Of a stretch of 64,000 nt of DNA, positions 16,555 through 25,639 are shown one piece after another (position 1 is the stretch's first letter; each line of letters opens with the position of its first letter). A model generated the notes under the pieces. It saw nothing but the letters and a program-made list of their open reading frames with translations, made no database searches and was not told the DNA's origin. Both the position numbers and the translations under genes were made by a program. Location: assembly GCA_964516325.1 (NCBI GenBank), contig CAZFAP010000003.1, forward strand, positions 14,990-78,989, in the 5' to 3' direction. This stretch comes from CAZFAP01 sp964516325. GTDB lineage: Bacteria; Auribacterota; JABMQX01.

Positions 16555-17142
16555 ATGGAACGAGACTGCACCAGAGCGCACGGCGGGCTGTCGCCGCGGT
16601 CATGGCGCGGGTTCACACTAATTGAAGTGCTCGTCGCCTCAACGGTGTTTGTGATGCTCTCCGCCGTGCTGGTGGAAATGTATCTGATGTGTCTTCGCAC
16701 CTGGCACCGGGGAAGCGTGCAGGTAGTGTTACAGCGAAAGGTGGCCACGGCCGTGCAGCGCATGGTACAGGGGCACCGTTCCGTCAGCGAGACCCGGCAG
16801 CACGGGCTTCGCGAAGCTCAAGAAATCGCTGTGCTCGGCCCGCAAATGGTTGAGTTCAAGAGCGGTGTGGATGGCACTACAAGGCAGTTCTATCTGAACG
16901 GAAACGAGTTGGCTTACCGAACCGACGGGGGGGACGTTCAAACCATCTATGACCCGTCGCGCTCAGAATCCCCTTGGGTCACGGATAACTACAAGACCGA
17001 CCTGCACTTCACTCAACGGCAGGACGGCACGGTCGAGGTTCGAGTGCTGGGCCAGGAGCGAGTAAGGGGTGGGTGGATCACTGCCTGCCTCGTCACCAGA
17101 GTGGCGCCCAGGAACAGCAAAAAACTGGAGGAGGCGCATTGA
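16555..17142 (+). CDS. PilW/PulJ-like minor pilin
   Basis: A 195-residue protein with a basic leader of about 19 residues ending SWRG, the peptidase site G/FTLIEVLVAST and a hydrophobic helix. The helix YLMCLRTWHRGSVQVVLQRKV parallels the RSWAEGSTNVALERT helix of the minus-strand PilW-like protein, so the two are probably paralogues. The stop overlaps the start of the next PilX-like gene (TGATG). It belongs to the plus-strand minor-pilin operon, so joint assembly at the pilus tip is likely. Confidence 0.75.
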   Translation: MERDCTRAHGGLSPRSWRGFTLIEVLVASTVFVMLSAVLVEMYLMCLRTWHRGSVQVVLQRKVATAVQRMVQGHRSVSETRQHGLREAQEIAVLGPQMVEFKSGVDGTTRQFYLNGNELAYRTDGGDVQTIYDPSRSESPWVTDNYKTDLHFTQRQDGTVEVRVLGQERVRGGWITACLVTRVAPRNSKKLEEAH

Positions 17143-18818
17143 TGAACCACCGACATCGAATCGCCCGCCAGGAAGGCATCGCCTTGGCTGTGGTGCTCGT
17201 CCTCGCTCTGGTGCTGGCGATCGGTTCGGCGGCCTTCCTGGACCTGACGAGCTCGGACCTCCAGCAGGCCCGCCGCGACGCGGAGGCCACCCGTGCGTTC
17301 TACGTCGCCCAGGCCGGAATTGACAAAGCCGTTGCTCAGCTCAAGGTTTTGTACTCGAGAGGGCAGGGGCATACTGAGGAGGAATTGGCAGCAATCACCC
17401 CTCCCGCCTATGAGGGCTTCACGTTTGACGAATTCGGGGTGACCAGGGACGGGGCACCCTATTACAGCATGTTGGAGTGGGGCACATTCAAGGGGCTTGG
17501 CGGCCAAATCCAAAAGATCAAAATCGCCTCAGGGGTATCATCCGCGCATTTTCATAACCTGAGGGTCGCCATTAGCCAGGAAGTCCAGGCTCAGTTCATC
17601 CCCGTCTTCCAATTCGCGATCTTCTACAACAGCGACGACCTGGAAATCCTGCCCGGTGCACCTATGAGCGTCCTCGGCCCGGCCCACTGCAATAAAGACA
17701 TCTACATGGCCGCGGAGCCATCCGCGTCCCTCAGTTTCGACTCTATCGTCACATGCGTCGGCAACATCTACCACCGGCGCAAGGACTCCGAGCGCCTTCT
17801 CGCTGGCCCGGTCCAGATAAAGGACGGCGAAGGGACATACCAGACTATGCTGAATCAGGACGGAACATGGCTTGACAGCAGCCACCCGGATTGGACGCTT
17901 GAGTCCCAGAACCGCTGGGATGGCAAGGTCGCCACGGCGGCGCACCACGTCAGTCCTCTTCGTCTTCCCCTTGCGACCCCAGAGCAACCTCGCGAACTGA
18001 TCGAGCGGAGGGACCCTTCTGACAGCCCCGAAGAGCGGGGCCTGAAGTACGGTTACAGAGCGGACCTGAGCATCATTGACGGAAACGCCTACGACAAGTC
18101 CGGAAACCCGGTGGACTTGACCTATCCCGACCCGAACATCCCGGGCAACAGGCTCAACCCCATCTCGACGAAAACCTTCTACAACTACCGCGAGGGAAAA
18201 ACAGTCTCTGTCACGGAAGTTGACGTCGCCAAACTGCGCGCGAGTGGCAAATCTCCCGCGAACGGGATTCTCTATGTTTCCGACCACCGAAGCAGTTCGT
18301 CCAAGCAGGACGGCGTGCGGTTAGTCAACGGAAAGGAACTTCCGAGCCGAGGTCTCACCGTCGCTACCGATAACCCGCTGTACATGTGGGGGGATTACAA
18401 CACCGTCAACAAGAAACCCGCCAGCGTCGCCTGCGACGCCGTGAACATCCTTTCCAACAACTGGAAGGATGAGAACAGCCAGAAGAGCCTGGACAACCGC
18501 GTTGCCTCGAACACGACGGTCAACGCAGCAATCGTCGCGGGCAACACGGTAACTTCTCCCGGCGACTACAACGGCGGCGTCGAGAACATGCCCCGGTTCC
18601 TCGAAAAGTGGACCGGAAAGACGCTCACGTATCGCGGGTCTCTGGTTGCAGCGTGGGTGAGTCAGATTGCGACCGGCCACTGGCTCTACGGTGCCCCCCA
18701 CTACACCGCTCCGAACCGCGATTGGTCCTACGACAACGACCTGAGCGACCCCACCAAAGCCCCGCCGGGCGAGCCAAGCGTCTTCACAATCGAGGTCGCC
18801 CACTGGCAGTACGAATGA
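17142..18818 (+). CDS. Large PilX-like pilus assembly protein
   Basis: A 558-residue protein starting at ATG 17142, whose A is the last base of the previous stop, behind GGAGGAGG. The N-terminus IARQEGIALAVVLVLALVLAIG is a PilX-type helix, followed by LTSSDLQQARRDAEATRAFYVAQAGIDKAVAQL, the usual PilX continuation. The remaining 480 residues are unrecognised, rich in Asn, Asp and Pro, and probably an exposed tip domain. It resembles the first gene of the operon in design, so the operon has two large PilX-like proteins around a PilV/PilW pair. Its stop faces the convergent glycosidase gene 15 bases away; no terminator is seen there. Confidence 0.7.
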   Translation: MNHRHRIARQEGIALAVVLVLALVLAIGSAAFLDLTSSDLQQARRDAEATRAFYVAQAGIDKAVAQLKVLYSRGQGHTEEELAAITPPAYEGFTFDEFGVTRDGAPYYSMLEWGTFKGLGGQIQKIKIASGVSSAHFHNLRVAISQEVQAQFIPVFQFAIFYNSDDLEILPGAPMSVLGPAHCNKDIYMAAEPSASLSFDSIVTCVGNIYHRRKDSERLLAGPVQIKDGEGTYQTMLNQDGTWLDSSHPDWTLESQNRWDGKVATAAHHVSPLRLPLATPEQPRELIERRDPSDSPEERGLKYGYRADLSIIDGNAYDKSGNPVDLTYPDPNIPGNRLNPISTKTFYNYREGKTVSVTEVDVAKLRASGKSPANGILYVSDHRSSSSKQDGVRLVNGKELPSRGLTVATDNPLYMWGDYNTVNKKPASVACDAVNILSNNWKDENSQKSLDNRVASNTTVNAAIVAGNTVTSPGDYNGGVENMPRFLEKWTGKTLTYRGSLVAAWVSQIATGHWLYGAPHYTAPNRDWSYDNDLSDPTKAPPGEPSVFTIEVAHWQYE

Positions 18819-18833
18819 CCGGGCTGCTGACGG

Positions 18834-20723
18834 TCAGGGACGAGCACTTCCACCCGTTTTTGAAGACCACATGCCGTAGGCGGGGATTGTCGGTCTCATG
18901 TACTTGCCGCCGCAGGTGAAACCCCACGTTACATCCGTCGGATTCTGGTTCAGTATGAGAATTTCCCCATCCTCGAAGAGCGTGAAATAGAGGTTCCGCG
19001 TCTTGGAGTCCTCGGCGACGATTTCTCTCGTGTCGCGGGAAAGGACGGGCAACTCGGTCAGCTTTTTCGCGATGAAAATGAAGTATCCTTCCCTCGGCCC
19101 CTCATCTACGATCGCCCCGTCCGTCTCGAGAATTCGCCGGTAAAGAAGATCGTCCCCCTCCACGGTCTTGAGACGGGGGCTACTTTTGGAAGCAAACACA
19201 ATCCCGTTTTCCCAGAGGCACCAGTCCCTGATCCGCCTCAGGGTTGATACGTCAGCGGTGTGCCCTTCCATGAGGATGAGAACCTTGTAGTACTTCAGCC
19301 CACCGTCTCGGATCATCCCCTCGCTGAGGTAATCAAAGTCAAAGAAGTCGCGCAACTGCGCCGGGTATCGCAGAAAACCCTGCCCATGAAGCTCAATGTC
19401 CGTCGTGGGATAGAAGACGGCGACTTCCACTTTCGGCCTTCTTTTCTGAAAGAACGGCGCCGCTTTCAGCCAATTCTGTTCCGCCTGCGGGGATGCGAAG
19501 ACGTTTCCGAAGTAGTGATGGAGCTGCTTGGCACCGGAAGCGGTCGCGTTGTAGCAGCGACCGGCGACGCCGTTTGGACTGACGCCGCCCGCTGGCTCAA
19601 ATCCGTAATACGCCCCATAGAGTTTGCCCGCAGAAGCGACCCACCTCGTCAGGGAGAAGTTGACCGGATACGAATCGCCCTCATTGGTAATCCTCACGCC
19701 ACCGGCCACGGAAGCAGCAGTCTTGCACTGGTCTCCGAAATCGGAGCCGTGTCTCGGCTCGGCGTCTCCCCCGGTGCAGAGGTAGATGTCGGTGTCAAGG
19801 AAATGCCTGCGAGTTGTCTTCATCCAGAATGCCGCCCAATCGTTCATGCTGTCCTTGTACCAGTGAATCATGTCGAGCCACGCGATGGTCGAGGGGGCGT
19901 CTTTTTGAAGGAATGTCGTGACCGTCGAGAATTCGCGGTGGTTGGTCTTCCAGTCGCGGTTAAGGGCGGCCGTATTTTCATATTTGTCTTTCAGCCATCT
20001 CTGGAAGTCTTTGACCGCGCAGGGATCACCCGCCCAGAAGCCGGGATGCGAGTGGTATTTGCCGTGCGTCAGCGAAGTCCAGTCCTCTCCGGACGTCGCG
20101 GGATAGATTGCCTCGCCGTAGTTCCCGGTAATGCCGAGGAGGACCGATTCAATCACGCCCATGGGCTTATAGTGCGCGGCAAATTCCTTGATGAACCGAG
20201 AGACATGCCCGCGCAAATGCGGATTCCAGAGCGATTCGACCGCGCTCTGCTCCCCGTGTTCGAGGCAGACGTATTTGACGGAATCCTCGCTCTTGTAAAA
20301 CCAGTCGGGCGTGGCATAGCCGGGGCCGATGATGAGAAAAGGCACCCATTTGATTCCAAACGACTGATCGAGCTTGGCAATCTGGTCGTAGAGGGAGAAG
20401 TCGAATTTGCCGGGGGACGTTTCCACGAGGTTCCATCGCACATAGGTCTCGTGGCTGGTTACGCCAGCGGCTTTCATCCGAGGAAGCTCTCGCTTAAGTT
20501 TCTCGATGATGCCGGGGAGCTCGTCGGCGGTCGCGATGTCGAACCCTCCGATGGTAAGCTGCGTTCCTTCCCCCACAGTCACAGCGGAGCGCGGCTCTGC
20601 CGGTCCGGCCGGAGGTTTGCCGCCCGAAGATTCTTCACCGCCCGAAACCGCCGTTTGCCATCCCGCCAATAATCCGACCAGAGCAAGAGTGATAAACGAT
20701 TTGAACTTACGTATCCTGAACAT
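18834..20723 (-). CDS. Secreted TIM-barrel glycoside hydrolase (GH42/GH14-like)
   Basis: A 629-residue protein with a Sec signal peptide (MFRIRKFKSFITLALVGLL) and a GAGAGGTG site. The catalytic barrel begins near DELPGIIEKLKRELPRMKAAGV and ETYVRWNLVETSPGKFDFSLYD, the pattern of clan GH-A and GH14/42 enzymes. The segment LLGITGNYGEAIYP carries a candidate acid/base Glu; GH14 has a similar G-x-GELRYP block. The C-terminal third (YYKVLILMEGHTADVSTLRRIRDW) looks like the GH42 amidotransferase-like domain, and a beta-sandwich follows. It probably releases sugars from plant or algal glycans outside the cell. An upstream ATG (about 20756) is less likely. Confidence 0.72.
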   Translation of the reverse strand: MFRIRKFKSFITLALVGLLAGWQTAVSGGEESSGGKPPAGPAEPRSAVTVGEGTQLTIGGFDIATADELPGIIEKLKRELPRMKAAGVTSHETYVRWNLVETSPGKFDFSLYDQIAKLDQSFGIKWVPFLIIGPGYATPDWFYKSEDSVKYVCLEHGEQSAVESLWNPHLRGHVSRFIKEFAAHYKPMGVIESVLLGITGNYGEAIYPATSGEDWTSLTHGKYHSHPGFWAGDPCAVKDFQRWLKDKYENTAALNRDWKTNHREFSTVTTFLQKDAPSTIAWLDMIHWYKDSMNDWAAFWMKTTRRHFLDTDIYLCTGGDAEPRHGSDFGDQCKTAASVAGGVRITNEGDSYPVNFSLTRWVASAGKLYGAYYGFEPAGGVSPNGVAGRCYNATASGAKQLHHYFGNVFASPQAEQNWLKAAPFFQKRRPKVEVAVFYPTTDIELHGQGFLRYPAQLRDFFDFDYLSEGMIRDGGLKYYKVLILMEGHTADVSTLRRIRDWCLWENGIVFASKSSPRLKTVEGDDLLYRRILETDGAIVDEGPREGYFIFIAKKLTELPVLSRDTREIVAEDSKTRNLYFTLFEDGEILILNQNPTDVTWGFTCGGKYMRPTIPAYGMWSSKTGGSARP

Positions 20724-20865
20724 GACAGCACCTCTCTCCAAAGATTTGATTTTCATTGACAAACGATAGCAGATGGCATCCTGTGGGTCAACGACCGCGT
20801 CGTCGGAGAAACCAGCGGCATCGTCTTCTGCAACCGAAAACCATGGTGGCGCGGGACTCCTACAG

Positions 20866-23800
20866 CTACCCGGAAGGACCGCCGATCGTAACCTCGCCAA
20901 TGATGACCGAGTCGCGCTCATGGGGGAGGTCCGTCTCCGAAATTGCCGGTCGTTCATCTCTCACAGGTCTCCACAAGCCAACGTTGATTCGATACCTCCC
21001 CGGGATCGCAGTCGGGGGGATTTGCTCCTCGGACTTGAGCAGGCGTTCGAGCCGTTCAGGCTTTTCCGGGATGGAAATATCGTCGAGGAGGACGTGGTCG
21101 AGTTGAAATGCAATGCTTCCTTTTTCGTCGAGAAAATGGACCCACACAATCATGTCCGGGGGAACAACGTAGTCTCTCTCGATTTTCCAGTACATGGTCA
21201 TGCGGATTTTTTGACCGGGCTGATGCGGTCCTCGGTTGATGGCATAGCCCGTGAGACGAATGTTCTTTCCGAAAGAGACGGCGACTTCACGGAAGTCGCT
21301 GGGCTGCACGTCCGCTCGCGCTTTGGACACGATGTTCTGAAGCCTCTCCTTGTCTTCGGCGCTTAGCCCGGAGGTGAGCCGCTCCATCTGCTCGATTGGC
21401 TTTGCGAGGTCGGGCCTCAGCTTGTGGGCGAGAAGGCAGCATTGGAGAGCGTTGTGTCCGTCTCCCCGCTCCGCGTACCGCAAGCCAAGCTGAACCAACG
21501 GCGAGTAGTCGAGGGGACCAATCGTGGCATCGGAAGCAGGAGGCTCTCTTACGAGACGGAGAAGTCGGCTCAAAGTTGAAATCGAGGAAATGGGATCGGG
21601 CCGGATTTCAAACTGGTCAACTAAGAGGGGGACATAGCGATCGCAGCGGATAGTGATCTGGCATTCGGGGAGCTCCACCGGCTTCTCGAACTGGAACTCG
21701 ACGATGCTGTAGGCAGCCGAAAAAGAGCTCGCAGGGAACGTCTTCTCGGAAAGAAACTTCTGCGTCCGCGGCTCAACGAGTCCGATCTTAAAGGTGGCGT
21801 TGTCGTTGGCGCTTCCCCGGTACTTCACGTTAACCCGGGCGAGATAGCAACCGGGCTCCAGGAAAAGAGGAGGCGTTCCTATCTCCCAGACTCCCGCGGC
21901 CGGTTGGTCGGTTTCGGGCGCGGCGGCTTTGTCTCCTGAGGCGGCTGTGTCCTCGACGGCGCTGAAGCCGAGCGGCCGGCCTCTCTCGGCCTCGACCGAA
22001 TAGTAGGGTAACTCTCGGAAGTAATCGTCCAAAATGCCAAGCGCGGAAGCGAACGTTTTCGCATTCATCTCCTGGCTGAGGACAGCCGCCTTGTCCAAAA
22101 GGGCCTTCGTGCCCTCACGCATCTCCAACTGCGAAAGCTTGGCGGAGATGAAAGCCATCGCGGCGAGGACGGGGCTGGTGCTCCGTTCGGCCGCTTCTGC
22201 GAGGAAAGGATATGCGGCCCCGTATTCTCCGATCTGATAGAGCGCGGTCCCCTTCTGTTCCGGGGTGAGCGCCAGCATCATCCATACTTTCGCCGCGTTG
22301 GTGGACGCGGACAGGTTGTAAAGATATTGAGAAGGCCCCGAAGGAAACATTTTCCGCAAGCCGGAGAGCCGCTTCCAGCGGACCTGGTGAGGCTCCAAGT
22401 ATGGTTCCCACTTCACTCCTCCCAGAGATACCCGGACATCCCCCGGGGGGGAACCATTTCTCACTATGACCAGGACTTCCTCTGCCGGTTTCGGTGCTAC
22501 AAGGATGTGTGAGACCCCTTTGTCCTTTCCAAATTCGACCACCTTCTCGTCGCGGTAGAAGTCTGCGCCATTGGCGAAGATAAACTCGTTGCCGTCGAGG
22601 GAGGGAATTCGCTGGTAAACCGGGAGCGAGAAGCCCTTTCTGAGAAAGTCTGAGTCATTCGCAAAAATCCTTACCGTCGGATTCCGGAAGATGGGGAGGG
22701 CATCGTCCTCGAGGCTGAATTCTTTGAGCAAGAAAAAGCCCCGTGGAACCTTTTGAGGCTTTATGCTCGACTGGAGGAAAATCTGTCGGGAGGGGCGCGC
22801 CTCGTCCTCGCCGTAGCCCTCGAGTTCAAAGGTATAGGGACTGCTCCTGACGCGGTAGAACGATGGGAGGTTCTCTCTCGCCCATTCTTTCGATGCCTTT
22901 CGTGTATCCCGACGGGAATAAAAGAAGTCCTCGGTAACTGTCGCCTTCAGAAGGTGAAACGCGCCCGCGGCGACGATCAAAACCGCTGCAATCATCCTGA
23001 GCTCACGAATCTTCCTCCAGCGAGCGATCTCAACTATCAGAGCCGAGGCTGCCAGGGATAACCCGGGCATCGCCGCTGAAAGATAGACGCGATGGAAGAG
23101 GGGCTTGGAGACGAAAATGAGCAGGAGGTAGAGGGTGGGGAAGGAGGCGACGATAGCCGTTGACTTCCTTCTCGTCAAGCACCGCACAAGGCCGGCGAAC
23201 GCCATAATCAGGAGCACCAGCCCCAAGGAGCGCAAAAGGACAGGAAAATTCTTGCCGATGGAGAAGCAGACCTGGTTGAAGAATCCGGCGGCGAGTTGCT
23301 CCCGCGTCAATCCCGCACGAGAGCTGTATCGGCACTTCCGCCAAACATCATGGAGGATCTTTCCCGGGGCGATGAACATGGAGGGAGTTGCCAGGCAGAA
23401 GCCAACGACGAAGGAACCGCCCAGCAAGCCGAGGCGGGCAAGGGCCTTTTTCTCCAGGAGTCTCCGGGGCGGCCAGTAGCGGCAGAGGTGAGCTACAAGA
23501 CAGGTCAGCCCGACAATCCCTCCATGGTACTTCGCCGAGAAAGTGAATGCGACCGCAACCCCGGCGAGGATGTAGTCCCGCGGTCGGCCCGCGCTGAACA
23601 TCCTCAGCGCAAAGATCAGCGACAGATTGGCGAAGAACGACATAGTGGTGTCGTTGGTCGCCTCGTGCGCCGTTGTGATGTCCATGGGGTTGATGGCAAG
23701 GAGGACCGCAGCCAGTAAGGCGGTCGTGCGGTCGAGGCACTTTTTCCCGACTGCGTAGATGATCAGGAGAAGCGATGTCGAGAAGGCGACATTGACGAGG

Positions 23801-24168
23801 CGGGCGGTCCAGAAGAGAGCCATTTTGCTCGGTTTGTCGAGGTCAACGCCAAAAAAGGCTTTCAGCGCGGGTTTGGCGAGACCGATACCTCTCCACAGAT
23901 ATTCCACAATGCGCGAATAGAAAAACGGGTACCCGTCGTAATAGTAATTGCCGAGGCGAAAGAAGTAGTTGCCGTGGCGGAACATCTCTACCGCCCAGAT
24001 TTGTTTGGGTGCGTCGGGATGATAGACTTCTCCTTCGGTCAAGCCATGCCCGATGCCGCAAAGCCTCAGCCCCAACCCAAGAAGGACAATCGCCGCCAGC
24101 AGGATCGAGAGAAGGATCGGCGTCGTCTTTGGTTTTTGCTGCTCTTTGACTTTTGCCTTTTTTCCCAT
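20866..24168 (-). CDS. GT39/ArnT-like membrane glycosyltransferase with very long C-terminal region
   Basis: An 1100-residue protein. The first 420 residues contain about 10-12 transmembrane helices with a large first extracytoplasmic loop (EGEVYHPDAPKQIW, supplying the acidic residue of GT-C enzymes) and the MDITTAHEATNDTTMSFFANLSLIFALR block typical of GT39-type dolichyl- or undecaprenyl-phosphate-sugar transferases. The remaining 680 residues are mostly soluble: beta-sandwich-like segments, TPR-like helices (for example YQIGEYGAAYPFLAEAAERS and GDGHNALQCCLLAHKLRP) and a final beta domain. Most GT39 proteins have 500-700 residues, so this one is unusually long. The acceptor is unknown. Confidence 0.75.
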   Translation of the reverse strand: MGKKAKVKEQQKPKTTPILLSILLAAIVLLGLGLRLCGIGHGLTEGEVYHPDAPKQIWAVEMFRHGNYFFRLGNYYYDGYPFFYSRIVEYLWRGIGLAKPALKAFFGVDLDKPSKMALFWTARLVNVAFSTSLLLIIYAVGKKCLDRTTALLAAVLLAINPMDITTAHEATNDTTMSFFANLSLIFALRMFSAGRPRDYILAGVAVAFTFSAKYHGGIVGLTCLVAHLCRYWPPRRLLEKKALARLGLLGGSFVVGFCLATPSMFIAPGKILHDVWRKCRYSSRAGLTREQLAAGFFNQVCFSIGKNFPVLLRSLGLVLLIMAFAGLVRCLTRRKSTAIVASFPTLYLLLIFVSKPLFHRVYLSAAMPGLSLAASALIVEIARWRKIRELRMIAAVLIVAAGAFHLLKATVTEDFFYSRRDTRKASKEWARENLPSFYRVRSSPYTFELEGYGEDEARPSRQIFLQSSIKPQKVPRGFFLLKEFSLEDDALPIFRNPTVRIFANDSDFLRKGFSLPVYQRIPSLDGNEFIFANGADFYRDEKVVEFGKDKGVSHILVAPKPAEEVLVIVRNGSPPGDVRVSLGGVKWEPYLEPHQVRWKRLSGLRKMFPSGPSQYLYNLSASTNAAKVWMMLALTPEQKGTALYQIGEYGAAYPFLAEAAERSTSPVLAAMAFISAKLSQLEMREGTKALLDKAAVLSQEMNAKTFASALGILDDYFRELPYYSVEAERGRPLGFSAVEDTAASGDKAAAPETDQPAAGVWEIGTPPLFLEPGCYLARVNVKYRGSANDNATFKIGLVEPRTQKFLSEKTFPASSFSAAYSIVEFQFEKPVELPECQITIRCDRYVPLLVDQFEIRPDPISSISTLSRLLRLVREPPASDATIGPLDYSPLVQLGLRYAERGDGHNALQCCLLAHKLRPDLAKPIEQMERLTSGLSAEDKERLQNIVSKARADVQPSDFREVAVSFGKNIRLTGYAINRGPHQPGQKIRMTMYWKIERDYVVPPDMIVWVHFLDEKGSIAFQLDHVLLDDISIPEKPERLERLLKSEEQIPPTAIPGRYRINVGLWRPVRDERPAISETDLPHERDSVIIGEVTIGGPSG

Positions 24169-24474
24169 TTGTCAATCGAGCCGTCGTGGACGCTTGCCCG
24201 CCTTCTTCTTTCAAGAACTTCGCTCACAGACCGGTGGGCGGTCAATCAAGTGCACAACCGTTTTTTACCTTATCAAACGCGCGGAGAAAAGGGAAGAGCA
24301 ACCCGCGATGTAACGCAGTCCATCGGTTAGCGTCGGATTGCCCATGACCTTCGGCACCCAAGGGCAAGGCATTACGCGGCTCTGAGGAATCGCGTTGACC
24401 GGGGGAACTTAGTGCGTTAAGATTTGCGGGCGTTGAGGGGTCAAAGGTCGTTTTCTCCGCGAGGACTGCACCCA

Positions 24475-24681
24475 ATGCCGACTGCGAAGCGACACATTCC
24501 GAAATACTTTCAGATCAGCCGAGACATTATCGGCTTGATCCCGAGCCGGGATTTGGTCCCGGGGATGCAGGTTCCCTCCGAGAACGAGATCATCCGGCAA
24601 TACAAAGTCAGCAACACGACCGCCCGAAAAGCCCTCCAGGAGATCGAACGTGCTGGGTGGGGACGAGTTGGCGTTTTTTGA
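24475..24681 (+). pseudogene. Truncated GntR-family regulator (wing-HTH only)
   Basis: About 68 residues from ATG 24475. Residues 9-60 match the GntR winged helix: YFQISRDIIGLI, LVPGMQVPSENEIIRQYKVSNTTARKALQEIERAGW. In intact family members the wing then reads like G-x-G-TFV and a ligand-binding domain of about 170 residues follows. Here the frame ends after ERAGWGRVGVF, so the effector domain is missing. It is the first piece of a decayed plus-strand cluster that contains sugar-metabolism remnants. Confidence 0.65.
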
Positions 24682-24965
24682 CCTGGCGGCGCTGGTGCTG
24701 GCGTTTCGTGTGGAAGGCGTCACGTTCTGTGGATAAGAGTTGACCCTCGAAATGGAGAATTCCGGGTACCACGAGGTCCACGACGAGGACTATGAGCCTC
24801 CCAACGTGATAGCTGCCCAGTTCGACCGAATCAGAAATGAAGCGGCACAGAAGATTGAGCTTTTCGGCGGCGCGCGAGGAGTACCGCGACCGGGAGGCGC
24901 GACTCCATGACACCCATCATCATGCTCCAAGTGGGACAGGACATCCCCACGGCGAAAATTATCGG
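24682..24965 (+). other. Degraded stretch between GntR and E2 remnants
   Basis: In one plus-strand frame, reading from 24650, a run of 28 codons ends at TAA (24734-24736) and continues as an ATG frame (24752-24910). It reads MENSGYHEVHDEDYEPPNVI followed by AAQFDRIRNEAAQKIE. The composition looks coding but I recognise no family. Frame breaks on both sides suggest a decayed gene. Confidence 0.3.
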
Positions 24966-25598
24966 ATGGCGCTGAGCAAACGGACGATCCCTCACTTTTA
25001 GCTCGTCCTTGACGTGGACATGTCCGAGGTGCTGAAATGGCGTCTTCAGTGTAATCGCGACAAGAGCAGACATATAACCATAACGGACATTATTATCAGA
25101 GCGTGCGCCCTGGCTCTTGCCAACTTTCCCCGGTTGAATGCTCATGTTGACGACGAGAGGGTAGTGCTCAAGAGGGACGTCAACATTGGAGTCGCCACCA
25201 TCGTGGAGGATGGGCTTTTGCTCCCGGTGATTCCCAATGCTGACAAGAAAAGCCTCCCGGAGATTTCCGATATTTCCAGAAGGAATTCCGAGGCGGCGAG
25301 ACGAGGTTTTGTCAACGCCAAAAGTGTTGGCAGTTTCACGGTCAGCACGCTCGGGAGCTATTCGATCCGGGAATACCTGCCCATCATCAATCCACCGGAG
25401 TGCGCAATCCTTGCGGTCAGAGCGGTGGAGCAGCGGGTCGTGCCGCGCGGGGGAACAATCGCCGTGCGCGACCTGATAACGGTCGTCCTGTCCTGCGATC
25501 ACCGTGCCATTGACGGTGTGTATGCTGCCCGATTTTTGAATTGCATAAAGGCGTACCTGGAGAAGGGCTTTTCGAACGACACACAATTCACCATGTGA
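24966..25598 (+). pseudogene. 2-oxoacid dehydrogenase E2 catalytic domain remnant with in-frame TAG
   Basis: The plus-strand frame reads RMALSKRTIPHF, then TAG at 24999-25001, then LVLDVDMSEVLKWR and 190 further residues of an E2 acyltransferase catalytic core. The TAG sits where E2 proteins normally have Tyr (PHFYL). The active-site block is intact: SCDHRAIDGVYAARFL carries the catalytic His and Asp of DHRxxDG. No lipoyl or peripheral-subunit-binding domain precedes it, and no ribosome site serves the ATG at 25014. I read it as a decayed gene; a short E2-like protein starting at 25014 is the alternative. E2 enzymes join acyl groups from the E1 step to CoA. Confidence 0.65.
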
Positions 25599-25639
25599 GG
25601 AACCGAGAACACGGGGCGCTCGGTCTCTACGGAGAACGT

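Noticed and set aside
19260..20672. Open frame of 470 codons on the plus strand
   Set aside because: It is fully antisense to the secreted glycosidase, which has a signal peptide and a ribosome site. The frame is open because GC-rich third positions avoid stops on the other strand.
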